In this document: piece by piece, positions 11,901 to 23,800 of the stretch
Position numbering within the stretch: position 1 is the stretch's first letter
Layout of the letters: each line of letters starts with the position of its first letter
DNA from: Ailurus styani
Lineage: Eukaryota; Chordata; Mammalia; Carnivora; Ailuridae
Reading direction: 5' to 3'
Assembly: GCA_002007465.1 (NCBI GenBank)
Contig: LNAC01000001.1
Location: 6,032,121 to 6,096,120 of the forward strand
DNA length: 64,000 bases
Position numbers and translations under genes: made by a program
Notes under the pieces: generated by a model
Told to the model about the DNA's origin: nothing
Databases searched by the model: none
Seen by the model: the letters and a program-made list of their open reading frames with translations, nothing else

Positions 11901-14846
11901 AAGGTGGTGGTTCTCCTTGTCAGTGGTTTTTTTTAAGCTCTGGTGCCAGCAAGGCCAAGTATCAGACTCCTAAACCAGCCTCTCCCTACGTACATCTACT
12001 GAGTACTTTGGTAGCCCCGTTACCAAAACGATTAGCATCTTCCCTGAGGGGATTTACCAGAAATTAGCTTCAAGTACATGGACTTCAATCTTACCAAGTT
12101 TGGCTTTAATGCTGATATGATAAAATTCTGACCTAAACTTTGAAAAGTATTTTTTATAACTACCTTTAAAGAAAAACATTCGGAAAAAGGGAATTAGATC
12201 TCAAACTCTCAACTCTCCTGGAACTTAAGAAATCCTAGCATTTAAGAACCGAACGAACCTACCCAAGGACTGATCCGTTTCACATTATTAGAGATCACGT
12301 AGCTTTCATCCCTCGAAGAAGCAGGGACAGTATCTCACTGTCTCAGTGCACAGAGCAATTCCCGCCATTCCGAAGGTTCCCCTGGCACCAGTTTGGGCTC
12401 TTACTGGATTCATCCACGGTTCAGGGAGCCCAGGGCTATTACTTCCCCCCTTCAGCCCCGGTCAGGAAACAGAAATCACTGTTGGTGCCATATGCAGTTT
12501 TTGTCTGAGCTGTTCCAGAGCTCAGCGTGTGGCATCAGGGTCAGGCCGCTGAGATCACGGTGGCCTGGAACCTCGGAGAGACCCACCGGCAGCCCGTCAC
12601 GCCTTCCTCCGTGTGGCCCGCGCCCATCCGTCATTGTCCTGGGGTCGTGCTTTGAGAAGTGACCCCACCGGCGTTTCAGGGGGCGGTGCCGAGGTCCCAT
12701 AGTTGCGGAGCCTGCCATGAGAGCAGGCAGCTTGAGGTCCGTTTGTTCGGGCGCTCGTGGTCTCTGTCTCGGGGCCCGAAACGATGCCGAGTGTGGCCGG
12801 GAGAGGAGTCCTCGCGGCGCGTGTCCCCAGGGGACGCGCTGCAGGCCCCGCGCTCCGGCGCGTCCGGGTGACAGGCGCTGTCTCTCCGTCGCCAGGTGTA
12901 CAACCCGAGGATCCGAGCCGACTCGCTGGTCATGCAGCCCATCAGCCGGAGCCAGGCGGAGATGCGGAAGCAGCTGCTCAGCCCGTCGTCCTCAGGTAGC
13001 CCCGCGCCGCCCACCCGCCGCGAAGGCCGCCGCCCGCCGAGCCCTTAACCCGCTCTCCTCGGTCTCTCCTAGGCAAGCTCTTCTGTCTCTACTCCGAGGA
13101 GTTCGCCTCCAAGGACATGCGGCCGCTGAAGCCGGCGGAGATGCAGGAGGCCAACCTCACCAGCACGGTGCTCTTCCTGAAGAGGATCGACATCGCGGGC
13201 CTGGGCCACTGCGACTTCATGAACAGACCAGGTAGCCCGTGCCCGGGGGCGGCGCGGGGGGCCCACTCGGCGGCCCCTCTCCCCGGCCAGGCCAGCGCGG
13301 GGCCGTCGGAAGCGTTTCCCCCTTTAGACGGAAACGTTCGCCGAAGGAATTTTTTATTTATTTATTTATTTTTATTATTTTTTTAAAAAGATTTTATTTA
13401 TTTATTTGACAGAGAGAGAGAGAGAGATCACAAGTATGGGGAGAGGCAGGCAGAGGGAGAGGAGGAAGCAGGCTCCCCGCTGAGCAGGGAGCCCAATGTG
13501 GGCCTCGATCCCAGGATGCTGAGATCATGACCTGAGCCGAAGGCAGAGGCTTAACCCACTGAGCCACCCAGGCGTCCGTGAAGGAATTTTTTAAAAAGCC
13601 CCTAGAAATAGCTGCCTTGACGGTGGAGAATCGTGTGCCATCGGACCCGGGAGCCCAGGAGGCCGGGGGGCTGAGGGGCGTCCTGCAGCCGGGGGCCGGG
13701 CACTTGCGGCGGCCTTCGGGGCTCCTGGTGGGACATGCGTCGGCCGGCAGTCCGTCCTCCCGCGGGCCGCGGCCACACGGGGAGCTCCCTCCTTTGTGAT
13801 TCTGTGACGTTCTGTGACGTTCTGTGACGGGTAAGCTTCGGGAGCCGAGGACCGAGACTCCGCAGAGACGGGCCGGCCGTGGACCTCGGAGGGAGGCTCT
13901 CCACTGCTGGGTCCGGTCACCGGGAGGTGCCGGCGTCCCCCCCAGTGTCCCCCCTCCTCCGCGGGGACCGTGGCTGCGCCGGGGAGACAAGCAGGGGGCA
14001 GGGGGCCTCGCGGTCTGCGGGGCGGCCACGCCACGTGCTCAGCCTGGGAAGGTTAGCTGGGACCTTCCCTTCTTAGCCTCCCGCCTTCTCGCACATTCCC
14101 AGGGGGCTTCTCCTGCCTGGTGGCCTAACCCCGCTTCCACTCTGCCTGCAGCGTCGGGGGCGACGCTGGCTACGGAGTCGAAAACGGCAGCAGTCGGCAA
14201 AGAAAGGGTGGAAGCAGCAGATGCTTTCCTCGTTCGTGTCCATTTCGACGTGGCCTGTCCTCGCAGGGGGAACGGCAGGACCGTCTGGACAGCCCTACAG
14301 ACATAGCCGCGCACTGCTGCAGTGACTCTGACGCAAATGCCCTGATTCGCCCCATTTTCTAGAGGAGGAAACCGAGTCCTAGAAGTTAGGTGACGCGCAC
14401 AGACGGAGAAGGCGAACATCTGCTAGAGTGTCCCCTTGAACACACCGGAGCCCCATGGGCCTCAACGTCTCTCCTCGTGGCCGGCGTCCTCTTTTCCTTA
14501 GGGAGGTTCTCTGGTGCTTCCCCACCACACCCCCAGACCCGGCACCCACCCCGGAGCCGGCAGGGCGGGTCCGATGCAGCTTGCCGAGCGTGGTCTGCCA
14601 GGGCTTGACCAGGGAGATGCCTTCTGCTGTGATCCCCCCTCCTGACCTGCCGCTGCCTCCCCCTGCCCCCGTGAAGGCCAGTGCCAGTCCCCAGCCCTGC
14701 CACCAGCCGCTCCCCCGGGCGGCCCTTCCAGCCGCGTGCAAGCAGGCTGTCGTCCCTGCAGGCGCTGCTACTTTGTTCCCCCGGCCCGCAGCCTGGCTTC
14801 GCAGAAACTGAGTGGGTGTTTGATCCCCCGTAAAGTTTCCCAATTT

Positions 14847-14877
<31 letters not shown>

Positions 14878-17823
14878 AGATTTTTTTTTTTTTTTTGACA
14901 CAGAGAGAGAGGTTACAACTAGGCAGAGAGGCAGGCAGAGAGAGAGGAGAGAGGAGGAAGCAGGCTCCCTGCCGAGCAGAGAGCCCGATGCGGGCCTCGA
15001 TCCCAGGACCCTGGGATCATGACCTGAGCCGAAGGCAGAGGCTTTAACCCACTGAGCCACCCAGGCGCCCAAGTTTCCCGATTTAAAGTATTGATTGCTC
15101 TTCGTTGATATTTTAGTTTCATTAGTGCATTAATACAAAGGACTTCCTTCCTTTTTCCACACTTGAGACGAGTGGTTGAAATTTTCAGTACGATTCTAGA
15201 AGAAAGTGAATGGCAGCCTGCCGATCTGGGGGGTATTTGTCAAGTGTGCACAGAGAGCCGTCAGCCAGAGGGCCTCGTAAGCAGAGAGCATGCCTGGAAA
15301 CGGTATGACTTCTGCTTTTCTGCAGTCCTTTCTCTCCGTTCCTGTATTTTTCGGTCACTTTGCCCAGCGGCGCCAGTAGGATTTACAAGCGCTGCAAAAG
15401 TATGTTATTTTCGTTACCCTGGCTCGAGTATTCCCGAAAGTGACTAGTAAGGTGTGGAGGAGGGTCAGTAAGACGAAGGTCCTGCAAAGATGCCAGCCTC
15501 TGAAATGAAAAGGTGCAGCGGAGAAGCGTCCGTTTGTGGTGAACACACGGACGTGAGGAGCAGCAGCTCAGGGCAAGGCGGAGGCCTGAGAATGTGATAC
15601 GAAGCTGTGGCCCGTGCGTGGCAGCCTCAGCTGGCTCTGTGCGTTCTCACAAGGGGTAGGAGTGACAGGAACTGTGGGGAGCAAGCCCACGGAGACCTTC
15701 CAGAGACCATGCTCTGAAGATACAGGCTTCGTTTTTGAAAATTGCTCTTCCAGCTCCGGCCCCGCTGCTCCTCTCATAGGCCCAGAATCCCCACATGTTG
15801 ACTCCCCGGGCATCTTCTTGGTTCCAGATAGTAGATGTCTGGTTAGCTTGTCACAAAGGGCGAAGAGACGCAGCCTTTGTAAGAAGCCAAGAGCAAAGCA
15901 CAGCAGCGCGCGGAATCCCGCGTTGCCCCTGCGGCCCCGCCGCACTGCGCAGGCCCCGAGCCGGTAGCCGGGGACAGGGGGTTAGGGCTGTGGCCCACTG
16001 TCGGCTCCTGACACAGCACAGAACTCCGCCCTGCTGTGCCGGGGGAAAAGCTCACTGTGGGTTCACCCTGACTCCTCAGTTCAGAAGGAAAATAGATGAT
16101 GCTTGCAGCCGGTGCATTTAACTCCACTTACCGTTGAAATACGCAAATGCAGCAAACCTCTTACCCCTTTCAGGATTCATGAGCCATGTGAAAATGAATT
16201 TGGCATAACTAGGCTACAGGCTATTCACTGAACTCTCTTGATGTAGATCTCCTAAAAAAGAAAAGAAAGAAAGGAATCCGTTGTTTTTGCTTGCCCGGTG
16301 CTGCAGATGGACTCCATCGGGAGCCACAGCATCAGTGTCGATGGGGGCCAGGAGGCCCAAGGTCAGCTGAGCACGTTTCCCTCTGGGAAGCAATGGCACC
16401 TACACAAAAACTGGAGACAAACTAGCTGAAACATACCAGCCTGCCCCAGATGTCATCTTTGCGTCTGGATGCAGAGCTCATGTGGCTGCGACAACTGGCT
16501 TTGCCATGACCCGGGAAGAATGAACCCGCACACAGACTTGCCAGACGTGGCAGTGGGCTGGGACCGGGCGCTCGAGGAGAGGGGCGCGGACGCAGGGATG
16601 GAATTGCGGGATGGCCGCGGAGGCCGGTGTTGGAGTCCGTGGAGTGAGGGACTACAGACGCTGCAAGGGCTTGATCTGCGGTGATGCTCGAGGTTCAGCA
16701 GAGGAGTCGGGAGTCAGCCAGTCAGGATCTTCTGGAATCCCGGCTGCCGCAGCAAAGGCCTCATTCATCGTGCACACACCGGCAGAGCACCTCTGCTTGT
16801 CTCTGTGTCACCGGAAACCAGAGATTTTGCTTCAGGGTTTGCAAAAGGGTCTTTAGATAGGACAGTCTGTCCTCAGAGAAGAGCAGCGGCAGAAGGGGCC
16901 AGACACCACGTGCAGACAGCCTTGCCACAGAGCCCCCCACCGGCCGCCCCCCGCCAGCCCCGGACGTGAGCGGGGAGTCTGACACCACACGGGCAGGGAG
17001 CCCCCATCTAGATGTCTGCGTCAGTGGTGGTCACACTCGCAGAGTGTGTTGTTGTATTCAGGTGGGGCAGGAGTGTGAAAAAGAGGCACAAATATTCGAG
17101 AACAACCCTGGAGCCGCTGAGTGAGGATCCTGGAGGGTCTTGGAAACAACAAAGTAATTTTTCAGAGAGCGAAGAGGAGAAGGGAGAGATTTTAGAAGGC
17201 ACAGGAGGGAAGCATCTTCAGCTCTTGCTTCGCATTAGGCTCATCACGGGTCCTGGGAGCAGGGACGTCCTCTCCAGGCCAGGACGTTGGAGGGTGAAAG
17301 GGGACGCCGTTGACAGTGAAGTGGGGACAGCCGTGCTCAGCCCGCCAGGGCAGGGGCCCGGGTGAGGGGCCAGGAAGCTCGGGCTCCCGAGCCGACTGCC
17401 AGGTCGCGGCCCCTCGCTCCCCATGTCACGTACGGCATTGTGTCACCCCCTCGGGCCTCAGTTTCTTCCTCTGAACGTGAGCATGATCAAAGTAACTGGT
17501 TCACAGAGTTGTCGAGGTAAATCCGATTCCGGGACCAGCATGTCGTCAGTACTGTAGCTGTCCCCACCCGCGTGACTCCGAACTGAGCTCGGAAACGGGC
17601 CTGTGAGCCGGGAGCGGCCAAGGTCCTGTTTCCTAGAAGTCCCAAGACTTTAAAGTCTACACTGTCACCCAGAGCCACCTCCCGATCCCTCAGTCTCTCC
17701 CCTCTGTGGACTCTGTGCCATGCCTGATGCCCAAGTCCCAGTCCTAAAACCAGCTGGGACCAGAAACTTCGTTTTTTCTTTGGTCCTCTCAAGCTGTGGC
17801 TTTATTGCTCTCTGTCGTCTTTC

Positions 17824-17881
<58 letters not shown>

Positions 17882-20800
17882 ATGAAAGCAGGTGCCACGC
17901 ACACCGTGGGAGCTCCAAGGGCGCCTGTTCTTGTTCCTTCCAGAGGCCGACTTGGCCCCTATGTTTTGTAAGCTCCAGTGGCACTTGGAGACCCCGTTCC
18001 TTTGACACAGAATGATTCTGCTGTGGAGGATGATGAGGAAATTGGGGTGTCCCGTGAAATCCAGGGCGAGAAGGAAGTCGAGCCGCAGAACACTAGAGAC
18101 CCGAACAAGCTCGGCACACAGTGTCTCATCTCCGTGTCACCTGGGTCTCCTCTGCTCTCTCTCGTCAGTCCTCGTGGCAGAATCCCGGCTGTGTTCCCCA
18201 AGCCTTACGATGTCCCGAGGCAGTCCCTGCACACACCTCAGCTTCTCTTGGTCCCGACTCTGAAACCCCCAGTGTGAGCGTCATCGGCTGGGTTTGAGCC
18301 GGGCAGCCGGGGCCGGAGGTTAGCGGGAGTCTGGGAGGTGGTCACGTGCCGCAGAATCCTGCTCCTCTCGGAGTGGGGCGCTTCCCGGAGAAGAGGCCCG
18401 CCGGGTAAAGTGTCATCTCTGTACATGGGAAATCGGTTGTTGGTTTTTATGTGGGTCTCCGTCCTAAGACCTCCAACTCCAGAAGGGCCGAGATTGGGCC
18501 CGTCCACGTGTCCCTGCCACCGGGGCCTCACGGATGCCAAGAGCACAAGACATTCACAAGTGGCTTGAGAGGAAGTGAGTGAACGAGTTGAGTGTTACAC
18601 TTAGAAGAAATAAATCAACTAACAAACAGCCAACAAGGCAGCCCCTGGAGCTGGACTCCACTCCTTTCTTCCCCTCTTAGTCCTTTCCTAGGTCTGGGCT
18701 GGGTGCAAGTGACGTGAGGTGCCCGTGGCTCTCTGGACTTCGAGGGTGTCCTTCCAGGGCACAGCACGGAGCAGAGCTGGCCTGAGGGCACAGCTGGGTA
18801 AGCCCAGGGCCCGGGCCACCCCTGCCTCGGGCTGCACCCGGCTCCAGGCAGGTGGCTCCAGGCAGGTGGGGGGAGCGGCGCTGTTGCTGGCGAGCCCCGC
18901 CCACAGCAAGGCTGGGAACCAAGGGGTCTGCTCCTACCGGCCAGGAGCCGCGCCTTGCCGTGGGCTTGGCGTTGAAAATGTCTCTTCTGTTCACCAGTGG
19001 AGGCCACCCCGTCTCTCAGATCCTTTCCAACTCTAGCCACTCAGCTTGAACCTTAATTCTGGATCCTTACTGGTTACAGAGTAGGTTAAGGAGTACTAGC
19101 TGGTGGGGGGCTGGAGGGAAGCAGGGACTGCTGACCAGAGAGACCCCTGCCGGGTTCTGCTCCTGGGACCCATTTGTTAGCACTGTTCCCCACGGCTCGC
19201 ACTTAAACAACGCTGCCATGAGAGCCTCGTCTAGACCCTTCTGCTTAGCTAAAATGGTTTTATGGGCTTGCTCTGGGGAGATGTCTTGAAGTGTGGGGTA
19301 TATTGAACCCTGTTCAGTTATTATTGTTCTTTCACCTGTGTTATCTACTTTCATTAACTTGTTCCTTCTGATGGAATAAAACCCCAAGAATATCTTTTTT
19401 TCCTGATGTTAGGAGGGGAGAATTATGAAGTTATTTCTCTTTGTAATCCTGTGTGCAGCCAACTCAGCTGCAGGGCATAAAGACGAGGAGTAGGAGGTGC
19501 CCTTTGGGGATACAGCCTGGCCGCAAAGCCAGGTGCTTATGGGTACAGTTGCCAAAGATCCTGAGTTATAACGCAGCAACTTTGCTGATTTATAAAATTG
19601 GTTTCTAAGTGGTTTTCAGTAATTAAGTTTGTGCTCCCAACCCCCTCCTGCTGTGTTTAATCCGAGACGCATGTTTCTGTGACAGCGTCTCGCACCTTCT
19701 CCAGCAGGTCAGCTATTTCATTTCATGGCTCACTGAGAGAACTCTTGGGCTTTTTTTTTTTTTTTTTTCCTTTCCTAAATAACCCATCTGTCTCCTTCCC
19801 GGGACTGTGGCTTCTCAAGGTCTCATTGTTGCCCAGGGGTGTCCAAGAAGGAACAAGAAGTGCATCGGGGCTCCATGCCAGCACCCAGGCGGGACGGAGT
19901 GGGCAGAACCCAGGGAAGGACAGGAATCTCCCGGGAGCCCTGCCCTGCTCAGTGTTAAATCACAGTGAGAGAATTCAAAAGCAATAGGGAGGTTAAAATT
20001 CTTCTCTCCCAACTGGGGATTAGAGCTGAGCTCCAGGACATTGAGGTTTCTGGGGTTTGGGCAGGTTCACGGGGGGCTACTTCTTAGAGCCCCTGCAGCC
20101 CTGACACCTGCTTTTCCAGAACTGAGCTTTTGCTCATGACTAGCATGTCTCAGGCTGAGATGAGGCCTGTTACCTGCTCTGCTCTTCTTCAGCGAAAGGA
20201 CTAGAGACTTGACGAACTGCACTTCGGCATCAGCGAGCCATTTCTCCCCATGTTTCCATGGTGTCTTGTTAGCACCGGGGCTATTCTAGAAAATCTGAGT
20301 TTTTTGGTGACTGGTGTTTGAGTTACACAGTTTGCCTGAAGTTTTGACAAGTAGCTTAGTGGTCAGTGTTTGAACAACAAATAAAGACGTTTTTACTGTT
20401 TGTTCTATTGAACTCCCGGATGCAAGTAGGTGAAATTGCTGCTTGGGTCCCCATCATGTTTATCTCCTGCTCACAGTGCACCTGCTGGCATTGAGACAAG
20501 TGAAAGTGACCTGGAGGTGCTCGGAAATCCTTCAGTGTCTGGGGTGGAACACAACAGCAGCTTAATACTGTGGTTTGCTTCTTTGTGTGACCTTTGTTGC
20601 TATACCACCTGCTGGACAGGTGAAAAACACATGTATTTATTAATTTCATCTAATTCTGCAAGGCCAAGAATACCTTGCTTTGAATAAATGGATTATCTTT
20701 TTTGGTAGGGATTAAGCATACATGATGAACACCACACCATTACTGATGTTCTGTAAACTTAAGAAATACAGGTCTGGAGCTTATCAGCCTGCTGTCCTTA

Positions 20801-23800
20801 TTTGCACTGGCAAGTAACTCTTGAACGTCCTTGCCTACTATTTCCGTCATCTCCAGATTCTGGGTCAGTTTCAGTGAATTAATTTTTCTCATTATGGGAC
20901 TATATTTTCCTGTTTTTCATGCCTTATAATGTTTTACTGGATGCTAGACATTGTACATTTTGCTGTGTTGGGTATTAGGTATTTTTTATTCTTACACTCT
21001 TGACCTTTATCCTGGGTTGCAGGATGATCCTTTCAGGTCCTGGCTTTCAGATTCGTTAGCTGACACTGGAGAGTGCACACTGGGTGGGGGCGGTGGGTTC
21101 TTCCCTTCTGCGTCTCCTACCCAGGGCCCCACGAACTGTGCAATTTCCCAGTCCAGTGGGTAGGAATGGACAGTGTCCTAGATCCTGTGTGAGCAGCCGG
21201 CACTGTCCCTCTACTCCTCTGGATGGCTCTGTGACCCGATGTAGTTTCTTCCATCTGCTCTGCTGACAAGTTGAGACCTTTCGTGGATCTTCCGAGTCCT
21301 CCGTCTGTATAGTTGTCTCCTGTCAGGTAGCCCCACCTGCAAGCTCTGGCCACCTTAGCCTCCCTGGGCCCTCCGCACCGCCTTCGTGATGCAGGGACTC
21401 CAGCAGGCCCCACCTGCGTCCCCTTCCGGCGCTGCAGCGGGGAACTAGCAAAGCCTTACACTGGGCAGTCATGGCGCTCACCTCATCGGCCTCCCCCTCT
21501 CAGAAATCACTTGTCCTTCCCTGCCGGACATTCTTTGTCTTGCAGACCGAAGTTTCACGTTTTGCCCATGGTGTGGGAGGGAGGTCCCAGACTCGTCACT
21601 CCATCTTGGTTCTAGGAGGCGGGTGACGATTTTTTTTTTTCCTCTGCTAGCCCCGGAAAGCCTGATGCAGGCTCTGGAAGACTTGGATTACCTGGCAGCC
21701 CTGGACAACGATGGGAACCTCTCGGAGTTTGGGATCATCATGTCGGAATTTCCTCTTGACCCACAACTCTCAAAGTCTATCCTAGCATCCTGTGAGTTTG
21801 ACTGTGTGGAGGAGATGCTGACAATCGCTGCCATGGTGACAGGTACTCCTCTAGGAGCACTGCTCTTAAGTGTCGTCGGTCTGTCCGGGCTCTAGACTTA
21901 AGCAAGATCCATCCAAAATACTTTAAGAACCTAACAGAGACTCTGACCAATTCATTTAACCCTTTGAAGTGATAATGAAGTACTTGAACAGATTTAATAT
22001 GAAAAAAATCAATCAAAATCCAGGGAATTTGTTAATCAGACATTGAAAGAAAAATGTGTCACTAGAAGTGTTCTTCCGCAGTGTTAGGCGTTGCTGTTTC
22101 CTACATCCTTCGTTCTTCTTCCTTTCTGTTTTAATGTATTCTTTTACTGGCGGCACAGGCCAAAGGCTGCAGCAGGGCCTCTGGGCGGCTCTGGTCCCCC
22201 GGGGGCCCTGCTCTGACTGTGGTACCAGCAGGGGACTCACTGTACCTGACAGAGGCAAACATAAACAGGGACCAGCGCATGACAACTCACTCTAAATCTG
22301 ATTTTTAAGTAAGCAAGAATAACATTTGTCCAGAGAAGTAGACAGGAGGGGTTCCAGACACACAGCCGCGAGCCCTGCCCTCTAGGTCTCCAGTCTTGCT
22401 GACCCCGTGACTTTTTGCGTCTTAAAGCTCCCAACTGCTTCTCTAATCTGCCCCATGGAGCTGAGGAGGCTGCCTTGACTTGTTGGAAGACATTTTTACA
22501 TCCGGAAGGAGATCACTTTACCCTCATCAACATTTATAAAGCCTACCAAGACATCGCTCTCAACTCCACCAGTGAACGTAAGTGAATGCTTGTGATTCTG
22601 CAAAACTGATTTCCACCTTTCCTTCCCCAAAGAAAGCTGAGTCGTTCTTCACCCGTCTCTGGCCCTGTTGGTCCCTTGAATGGAATGGCCCTCAAGGCCC
22701 CAACTGCGCTCGCTGCCGTGCGTGTCTGCGTGTGCACCTTCAGCGCCTGGCCCGGCCAGCCTTCAGGGAGCTAGCTCGGGCACGGAGGACACGGGGACAG
22801 ACTTGCATGGCACCGCTCCCACCCTCCAGGGGCGGGGAGGAAAGGAACTGCCCCATCTAGGAGCCCTGGGGTCAGAGCTGTGCTTTGTGCTTTCCCTAAC
22901 GTCCACAGTCACTCCTAGGCAGAGAGAAAATATAGACACTCGGAACCAAACCAAATCCACCAACCCAGGCCCCAGAAACGAGTTGGCAGGTACGCTGAGG
23001 GGGGGCTGGAGAACCAACTGGAGCTTGGCCGAGGGGAGGGGAGGATGGGAGAGGGCGTGTGGGAAAGCCGAGGCAGAAGTCCTGGTGCTAAACGACAGGA
23101 AGTGTATGAATTTCCGCAAGAGGCACCCGGTGAAAAGGGAACTGGAAACATCTCTCAGTGAGCCTCCCTTGCTCGGCTTTAAAGACGGGAATTGGATCCC
23201 GAAGGGCAGACAGGGCAGAACAGCGGGCACAGGCTGGGGCCTCTGGAGGCGGCCGGTGAGGAGCTCCGTTCTGCAGGGGACCCTTTGTTTTTCATGAAGC
23301 ATCTTTTACCTCCTTTGCTCTGGTAGACAAGATGAAAAGTGAGCCGAAAAAGACGACGGGAGTTTGAATGGCAGTAGAATTAGAGAGAGTAGGGAGTTAA
23401 TTTTTCAACGCTGAGAAGATAGTGGAGCCAGAAAGGACAGAAGGAGCTTGGTGGCATCTTTTGAGAGCAAGGAGGGTGGATGCCATCGTTTGCCCAAGTA
23501 CATGCTCTTCTTGCTCCGAGGAGGTCTGAGTGCACGGGACAGGGTCAGCCGGGGTCTCCTGCTCCCTGCGCCACGGCCACGCGCGTTCCCAGCGCAAGGC
23601 ACAACTCCAGGTCCATCTTAAGTAACTGCAGGTAGCAAGAAAGCACTGACCTCTAATTGAACCAAGTGATTGAATTTTATGAGACTGACGCACTGCCTAC
23701 TGCGCTAAGCAGACAGGTAGGTGATTGAATTTTAATATAAAATTTGCAGCTAGAGCAGGTCAACGAGCTTAACAGAATTCCCAAATCAGCCTAGTAGTGA

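Larger units (their letters stand above)
12540..13330. other. Intragenic CpG-rich island around two DHX32 exons
   Basis: Dense CpG over the exons at 12896-12995 and 13073-13231 and their flanks, in contrast to the AT-rich sequence before 12300. Could be a GC-biased exon pair or an intragenic CpG island; no promoter motif is clear. Confidence 0.5.
13232..21650 (+). other. DHX32: DHX32 intron, 8.4 kb
   Basis: Largest DHX32 intron here. Contains two antisense Can-SINEs, three copies of a 10-bp unit at 13800-13829, MIR-like pieces, a (GT)n tract (17827-17879), and an unassigned region with AATAAA at 19067-19400. The rest is GC-rich unique-looking intron with no exon evidence. Confidence 0.8.

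Noticed and set aside
13394..14034. 211- and 147-codon minus-strand frames near 13.4-14.0 kb
   Set aside because: They consist of an antisense Can-SINE plus CpG-rich intron; similar frames recur in other SINE copies.
22680..23302. Overlapping 205- and 179-codon open frames on opposite strands
   Set aside because: GC-rich intron between two firmly placed DHX32 exons; no domain, low-complexity composition and mirror-image frames typical of chance.
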